Assembly: GCA_009911185.1 (NCBI GenBank)
Contig: QXWW01000038.1
Span: forward strand, 1-34,392
Reading direction: 5' to 3'
DNA: 34,392 nt
DNA from: Lachnospiraceae bacterium
GTDB taxonomy: Bacteria > Bacillota > Clostridia > Lachnospirales > Lachnospiraceae
Positions 30,480-34,392 of the stretch are shown here, in pieces. The position numbers and the translations under genes were made by a program. The notes below the pieces were generated by a model, which worked only from the letters and a program-made list of their open reading frames with translations, did no database searches and had not been told where the DNA came from. The first letter of the stretch is position 1, and every line of letters starts with the position of its first letter.

Positions 30480-32096
30480 CTAACTTAGTCCTATTATATC
30501 AGCATCATAGAGATAAGGATCATTCCCCTCCACAATCCCCCATTGCATCAATAGCGCTGCGCTACCCGTAACAAAGGGCGTCGCCATAGAGGTTCCACTG
30601 CGCACAGCATAACCGCCGCCAGGCGCGGCGGAACGGATGGCCACCCCCGGAGCGGCAAGATCCGGCTTCACCTGATTGGTCTGTCTGGTGTAACCCCGGC
30701 CTGAAAATTCCGCAAGCTGATTATATCTTGCATCATAAGCTCCCACAGAAACGACCTTTTCTGCCGTGGAAGGAATTGTCAGCGTCGTTTCTTCCACCGG
30801 ATAGAGAAATCCTGTCCCTTGATTCAAAACCGCCTGCCCCGGCAGCCAGAGATCATAATTTCCCCGGACAATCCGTTCCGGAACCAGCACAATCTTCCAA
30901 ACCCCGGCATCTATATAGGACTGCGCCGGAAGAAAATCAATATACATTTCCTGATAAAGATTATAGGGACTCGGCTCTCCATAATAAAGAAGAATTTCCG
31001 TACGTCCCATTAAAAAACGCTGGGGTCCCTGGATCTGCCGAATAGGGCCAATCCTGTTTCCAGAGGGATGTTCCAACAAAATATCATATTGATCCACATA
31101 AGATTTCCAAATCTGCAGGTTCAATGTCGTCTCATAATTTCCCACGCCCAGTTCAATTTCCTGCTCGCGCCCTTCCGTCAAAATTCCAGAAGTATGCCCC
31201 CTGGACGCTCCTTCATTTCCCGTTCCCACTGAAATAAGAGTTTTCCAATAATTAGCCATGTCATTGATATAGCTTTCCAACAATGCCGTTCCACTGTGAG
31301 AGCCATAATTATTGCCAAAGCTGATATTGACCGCCATTGGCATCCGAAGCTCCAGCGCTTTCCTTACTGCATAATCCAGTCCCCGCATAAGCTGTGTTGT
31401 CCGGGGAAACCCATTTGGCTCTGCAGTTCCCAGCTTTACCACTAACAAAGAACTCTCATAGGCCACTCCCCGGTTTATCCCGCTGGAAGCCCTGCCATTT
31501 CCTGCCGCAATACCCGCTACATGCGTGCCATGCCCCGAGGTGTCTCTGCTCGGCACAACCTTAAACCTTTCCTGTTCATTCTCAGCCTTTAACGCCTGAT
31601 TAATTTCTTCCGCTGTAAATTCGCGGTCCAGCGTTTCGTCAAACAATGCCAGAATCCGGGTACTCCCATCTGCATTGCGAAAATCTGGGTGGCTGTAGTC
31701 AATTCCAGAATCCAAAATTGCAACAATCACACCTTTTCCTGTTAAATTATAACGTGCGTCCTGCAAAGGCAGAATGCAGGACGACCGCTTCCCCTCCTGT
31801 ACTGCAAAATACATTCGCTTTGGCTTTTCCACATATTCTACTTCCACAGCGTTTGACACCTGTTCCATTGCCGACTCCGGCACACTCAAAATCGCGTATT
31901 CATTGCTTAGCTCCTCCACGTGAATTTGAGGATTCTCCTGGGAGAGCCTCATAATATTTCCTGAATATTTTACAATCAACTCCCATCGGTTCTCTTCCGC
32001 TTCATAACCTACGCCCAGGTTCAAAGATTTTTCCCGTTCCCGCTGTGTAGCATTCAAAGCAAGATTTAACAAATTTTCAAATTTTTCACTTTCCAT
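30480..32096 (-). CDS. S8 (subtilisin-like) peptidase, CspC-like, truncated at the C-terminus
   Basis: The protein has 538 residues starting MESEKFENLLNLALNATQRE. An N-terminal prodomain-like region (to about 100) precedes the subtilase fold. The triad is complete: Asp129 (VAILDSGIDYSHPDF), His189 (SGHGTHVAGIAAGNG) and Ser503 (SGTSMATPFVTG). A long insertion (about 330-440, jelly-roll-like) is as in Clostridial Csp germination proteases and their vegetative relatives. Homology stops at GIVEGNDPYLY; the final ADIIGLS comes from the adjoining element border. About 30 residues (usually the last helix) are missing, so the gene was probably cut by the insertion. There is no signal peptide. The ribosome site is weak. 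It may still be active because all catalytic residues remain. Confidence 0.88.
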   Translation of the reverse strand: MESEKFENLLNLALNATQREREKSLNLGVGYEAEENRWELIVKYSGNIMRLSQENPQIHVEELSNEYAILSVPESAMEQVSNAVEVEYVEKPKRMYFAVQEGKRSSCILPLQDARYNLTGKGVIVAILDSGIDYSHPDFRNADGSTRILALFDETLDREFTAEEINQALKAENEQERFKVVPSRDTSGHGTHVAGIAAGNGRASSGINRGVAYESSLLVVKLGTAEPNGFPRTTQLMRGLDYAVRKALELRMPMAVNISFGNNYGSHSGTALLESYINDMANYWKTLISVGTGNEGASRGHTSGILTEGREQEIELGVGNYETTLNLQIWKSYVDQYDILLEHPSGNRIGPIRQIQGPQRFLMGRTEILLYYGEPSPYNLYQEMYIDFLPAQSYIDAGVWKIVLVPERIVRGNYDLWLPGQAVLNQGTGFLYPVEETTLTIPSTAEKVVSVGAYDARYNQLAEFSGRGYTRQTNQVKPDLAAPGVAIRSAAPGGGYAVRSGTSMATPFVTGSAALLMQWGIVEGNDPYLYDADIIGLS

Positions 32097-32296
32097 ATCC
32101 GTTGATTTGTTCCGTTTTCTTACATTATATGCACGGATATCAAATGTTTGTCACCCCGCATACTACCTGCTGACCTGGGCAAATTCATGCCGGATATTTT
32201 TCATCTGCAAAGCAGATTTTCCACGGCGCAACGGCGGCCGCTTCAAAAATGCGTTCCATAAGTGAATTTTTCAAATACCGATAAGATGGTACAGCC

Positions 32297-32333
32297 AAAA
32301 ACCTGTCAATAAATGTAATATCCCGCAGGTTTT
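32297..32333 (-). terminator. Terminator of the CapA gene
   Basis: On the minus strand AAAACCTG and CAGGTTTTT enclose a loop of about 20 bases. The stem starts at the CapA stop and ends in a T run. The rest of 32097-32296 contains no gene. Confidence 0.6.
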
Positions 32334-33555
32334 ATTTGGCCTTTACCACACCATCCGCATCAATTTCCACGCCTACAGAAATACTTTCCATATAACGATA
32401 CAATTCCTCCGCTTCGCTGCCGCTCATTTCCTGCGTCTTTGCCCCGGAAGCGCTGGCTGGCAATAGCTGTAGAACGGGCTGCTGCTCCGGAGTCACCCGC
32501 ACTTTCAACAACACCGTAGATGCAATTTCCTGATTAAATATATAATTTCCCAAACTATATACAATCGGTTTTCCCTGGTAATATTCTATCCCCTGCAGTA
32601 CATGGGGATGCGCGCCAATTACCAGATCCGCTCCTGCGTCAATATATTCCCGTGCAAGCTGCCGCTGATACTCCTCGGGAACATCGGATTTTTCAATGCC
32701 CCAGTGCACATACACCGTAAGAAACTCACACATTTCCTTCGCCTTTTTAATAGCCTCCCGCAAACGTTTGCTGTCATACGTACACAGCATGCCCGGCTGC
32801 TGGTTCTCTACATTCCAGTCTGTCACAGGAATTACCCTGGACGCCGCCAAAAATCCGTAATTTTGCCGCCCCGCCTGTATAATACCAGGCTGCATGGCCC
32901 GCTCTATATCCGCCCCGGCTCCCACATAAGCAATTTGCGCATGCTCCAAAGCTTCAAAAGTATCGGTTAACGCCTCCGCTCCATAATCCAGCGCATGATT
33001 ATTGGCAAGCGTTACGATATCCACTCCCATATCCGTCAAAATCTGCGTATAAAGAGGATCTACACGAAAATTAAACTGTTTATCCGGAGCCTTAGCTCCT
33101 CCAAGAGAAAAGGGAAATTCCTCATTTGCCATAACAATATCTGCATTTGCCATTTCTGAAAGAAGCCGCTCTGAAATCACACCGCCCACTCCTGAGACGT
33201 CGTAATTTTCCTGTACATACGGGCTAAGATAAATATCGCCCGCAAACACCAGCACGGCCTCCTGGGGCTGCCAAACCGCACCCTCATTTTCCAAAGCTCC
33301 GCTTTCATTGTTCATCGCCCCTGTACCGTCCCCCTCCTGCGGTTTTGCCTCTCCCTGACCGTCCTTCAAATTAACGGATGCTGCTTTCTCCGCCTTTTTA
33401 GCCGCCTCTTCCTCCACAAGCTGTTCCCATGTTTTTATCTCATCTTTTTCGTCAGAACTCCCATACTTGGGATAATAAACCCAAAAAAACAAACTTAAAC
33501 CTATCAAAAGCAATACTGACAGGGAAATCAATTTTCCTAAAGCATGTCTCTTCAT
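32332..33555 (-). CDS. CapA-family (PGA_cap) membrane-anchored metallophosphatase-like protein
   Basis: The protein has 407 residues from the ATG at 33553-33555 (GGGAGG upstream); the longer frame runs through promoter sequence. One N-terminal membrane helix (LISLSVLLLIGLSLFFWVYY) and an acidic spacer to about 95 lead into the CapA domain. Motifs are VLVFAGDIYLSPYV (metal-binding Asp), ADIVMANEEFPFS, NHALDYGAEALTDTFEAL, YVHWGIEKSDVPEEYQRQLA and LVIGAHPHVLQGIEYYQGKP. These are calcineurin-like metal ligands. CapA proteins take part in poly-gamma-glutamate or cell-envelope metabolism; the precise role here is unknown. It is monocistronic, with its own promoter and terminator, and diverges from the gene at 33718. 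Confidence 0.92.
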   Translation of the reverse strand: MKRHALGKLISLSVLLLIGLSLFFWVYYPKYGSSDEKDEIKTWEQLVEEEAAKKAEKAASVNLKDGQGEAKPQEGDGTGAMNNESGALENEGAVWQPQEAVLVFAGDIYLSPYVQENYDVSGVGGVISERLLSEMANADIVMANEEFPFSLGGAKAPDKQFNFRVDPLYTQILTDMGVDIVTLANNHALDYGAEALTDTFEALEHAQIAYVGAGADIERAMQPGIIQAGRQNYGFLAASRVIPVTDWNVENQQPGMLCTYDSKRLREAIKKAKEMCEFLTVYVHWGIEKSDVPEEYQRQLAREYIDAGADLVIGAHPHVLQGIEYYQGKPIVYSLGNYIFNQEIASTVLLKVRVTPEQQPVLQLLPASASGAKTQEMSGSEAEELYRYMESISVGVEIDADGVVKAK

Positions 33556-33622
33556 CCGACTTCCTCCCTTCTTTGGCCTCTTGGCGGCCTCTGGACTGCA
33601 CGGCACCCCCTGCTCATGCCCA

Positions 33623-33651
33623 ATTATATCATTGATTTTTTCCGGGGGCAA
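33623..33651 (-). promoter_or_regulatory. Promoter of the CapA gene
   Basis: TTGCCC (33646-33651), 17 bases, TATAAT (33623-33628) on the minus strand. It overlaps the promoter of the divergent gene almost completely, so the two compete for polymerase. Confidence 0.65.
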
Positions 33652-33660
33652 TGGTATAAT
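33632..33660 (+). promoter_or_regulatory. Promoter of the small membrane protein gene
   Basis: TTGATT (33632-33637), 17 bases, TATAAT (33655-33660). Just downstream TGCACAT-AAG-ATGTGCA forms a perfect 7-bp inverted repeat at about 33677-33693, which could be an operator or a 5' leader hairpin. Confidence 0.75.
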
Positions 33661-33717
33661 GTGGGCAGTTGTTGTGCACATAAGATGTGCAACTTATAAG
33701 AAAAAGGAGGTTTTTTT

Positions 33718-34182
33718 GTGGCAACTTGGCAGATAGTATTATTCGTAATTTTCGTTGTTCTTGCGTCAGCGGCTATTACGCTCTACATACTTGGTAAAAA
33801 GGCACAAAAGAAAAAAGAAGAGCAGGATGCACAGATCGCCGCTTCGGCACAGACCATTTCCATGCTGATTATTGATAAAAAGCGTATGAAACTGGCAGAC
33901 GCAGGACTTCCTGCCGTCATTCTGGAACAGACGCCAAAGCTGATGCGCCGTTCTAAAATGCCTGTCGTAAAGGCAAAAGTCGGACCAAAGATTATGACAT
34001 TTATCTGTGAGGCAGAGATTTTTGACAGCATTCCTACCAAAAAGGAAGTAAAAGCCGTGGTCAGCGGCCTTTATATTACCAGTGTCAAAGGACTGCGGGG
34101 CGGAAATGAACAGCTTCCCCAGAAAAAATCCGGATTCTGGTCCAGATTACAACAAATGAAAAAGCAACAAAAATCCAATTAA
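33718..34182 (+). CDS. Conserved hypothetical membrane-anchored protein
   Basis: The protein has 154 residues with a GTG start at 33718, seven bases after AAGGAGG. One N-terminal membrane helix (WQIVLFVIFVVLASAAITLY) is followed by a Lys-rich stop-transfer segment and a cytoplasmic domain of about 110 residues (TISMLIIDKKRMKLADAGLP, VILEQTPKLMRRSKMPVVKA, KIMTFICEAEIFDSIPTKKE). I recognise no named domain. The family appears to be a housekeeping hypothetical of Lachnospiraceae. A strong promoter and ribosome site suggest good expression. A basic tail (QQMKKQQKSN) ends the protein. Confidence 0.85.
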   Translation: MATWQIVLFVIFVVLASAAITLYILGKKAQKKKEEQDAQIAASAQTISMLIIDKKRMKLADAGLPAVILEQTPKLMRRSKMPVVKAKVGPKIMTFICEAEIFDSIPTKKEVKAVVSGLYITSVKGLRGGNEQLPQKKSGFWSRLQQMKKQQKSN

Positions 34183-34226
34183 TACAAGGGGAAATCGGCT
34201 AATGCCCATTTTTCCGATTTAAAAGA

Positions 34227-34295
34227 GAAATAGGGAAACCCTGCGGAAATACGCGCCTTTTGGCACCGTCATATTCCGCAGGGTATTCCTATTTC
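34227..34295. terminator. Large inverted repeat, probable terminator
   Basis: GAAATAGG/CCTATTTC (8 pairs) and ACCCTGCGGAA/TTCCGCAGGGT (11 pairs) stack around a small internal loop with a 25-base apical loop. It lies 45 bases after the stop at 34182. A weaker stem, AAATCGG/CCGATTT, is at 34192-34220. T runs are short on the plus strand and better (CTCTTTT) on the minus. Positions 34296-34392 show nothing else. Confidence 0.5.
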
Positions 34296-34392
34296 TAAGA
34301 CGAGTAATTATTTTCAAGTACACAAAATAAAGGGTATCTATCAGGTAAGTCACGCTTTCCATTATGCTGCGTTTTCTTCCTTTTTACCTTCA

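Overview
The window looks like a gut Firmicute chromosome, most likely Lachnospiraceae. Evidence is the strong AGGAGG ribosome sites, sigma-A type promoters, lipoprotein and Ala-X-Ala signal peptides, and genes typical of that group (secreted flavodoxins, a CspC-like S8 peptidase, CapA, DUF6075, DUF3737). No rRNA, tRNA or CRISPR array was seen. Nearly all genes lie on the minus strand, so biological order runs from high to low coordinates.

(1) Positions 1-392: the start of an aldo/keto reductase gene and the 3' half of a flavodoxin gene. (2) Positions 393-12632: a mostly AT-rich insertion that splits that flavodoxin gene; the 5' half lies at 12633-13139. Joining the halves restores an uninterrupted frame. 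The insertion carries a degenerate tyrosine recombinase fused to a TnpC-like tail, the 3' stub of a preceding recombinase gene, a three-gene operon (SF2 helicase, SF2 helicase with a C-terminal TIR domain, two-TM Macro protein), a relic of an OLD-family ATPase, a DUF1016 PD-(D/E)XK nuclease and one flavodoxin lipoprotein. The helicase / helicase-TIR / TM-Macro operon is the best candidate for an undescribed defence system. It resembles type II Thoeris (TIR signal producer plus TM-Macro effector), with the TIR placed on a nucleic-acid motor.

(3) Positions 12633-28833: a very unusual secreted-flavodoxin cluster. It has about ten flavodoxin domains in eight loci, alone or fused to BIG2, SUMF1-fold or cyclophilin-like domains, including one 914-residue protein with three flavodoxin domains. 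Interspersed are an ApbE flavin transferase, a DUF4405-type b-cytochrome-like membrane protein, a MATE transporter, a DUF3737 beta-helix protein, and MerR and LysR regulators. Two promoters within the cluster share a 48-bp region (43 identical) ending in TTGATA-N17-TACAAT, suggesting one LysR regulon. The likely theme is extracytoplasmic flavin redox chemistry. One flavodoxin gene has an amber codon, another survives only as a short relic, and two families of intergenic repeats sit between genes.

(4) Positions 28954-30490: debris of a mobilizable element: hairpins, a MobC-like gene cut by an IS3-type end, a partial transposase and a DUF6075 fragment. It abuts a 3'-truncated S8 peptidase gene. 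(5) Positions 30480-34392: ordinary chromosome with the S8 peptidase, CapA, divergent overlapping promoters and a small conserved membrane-anchored protein.
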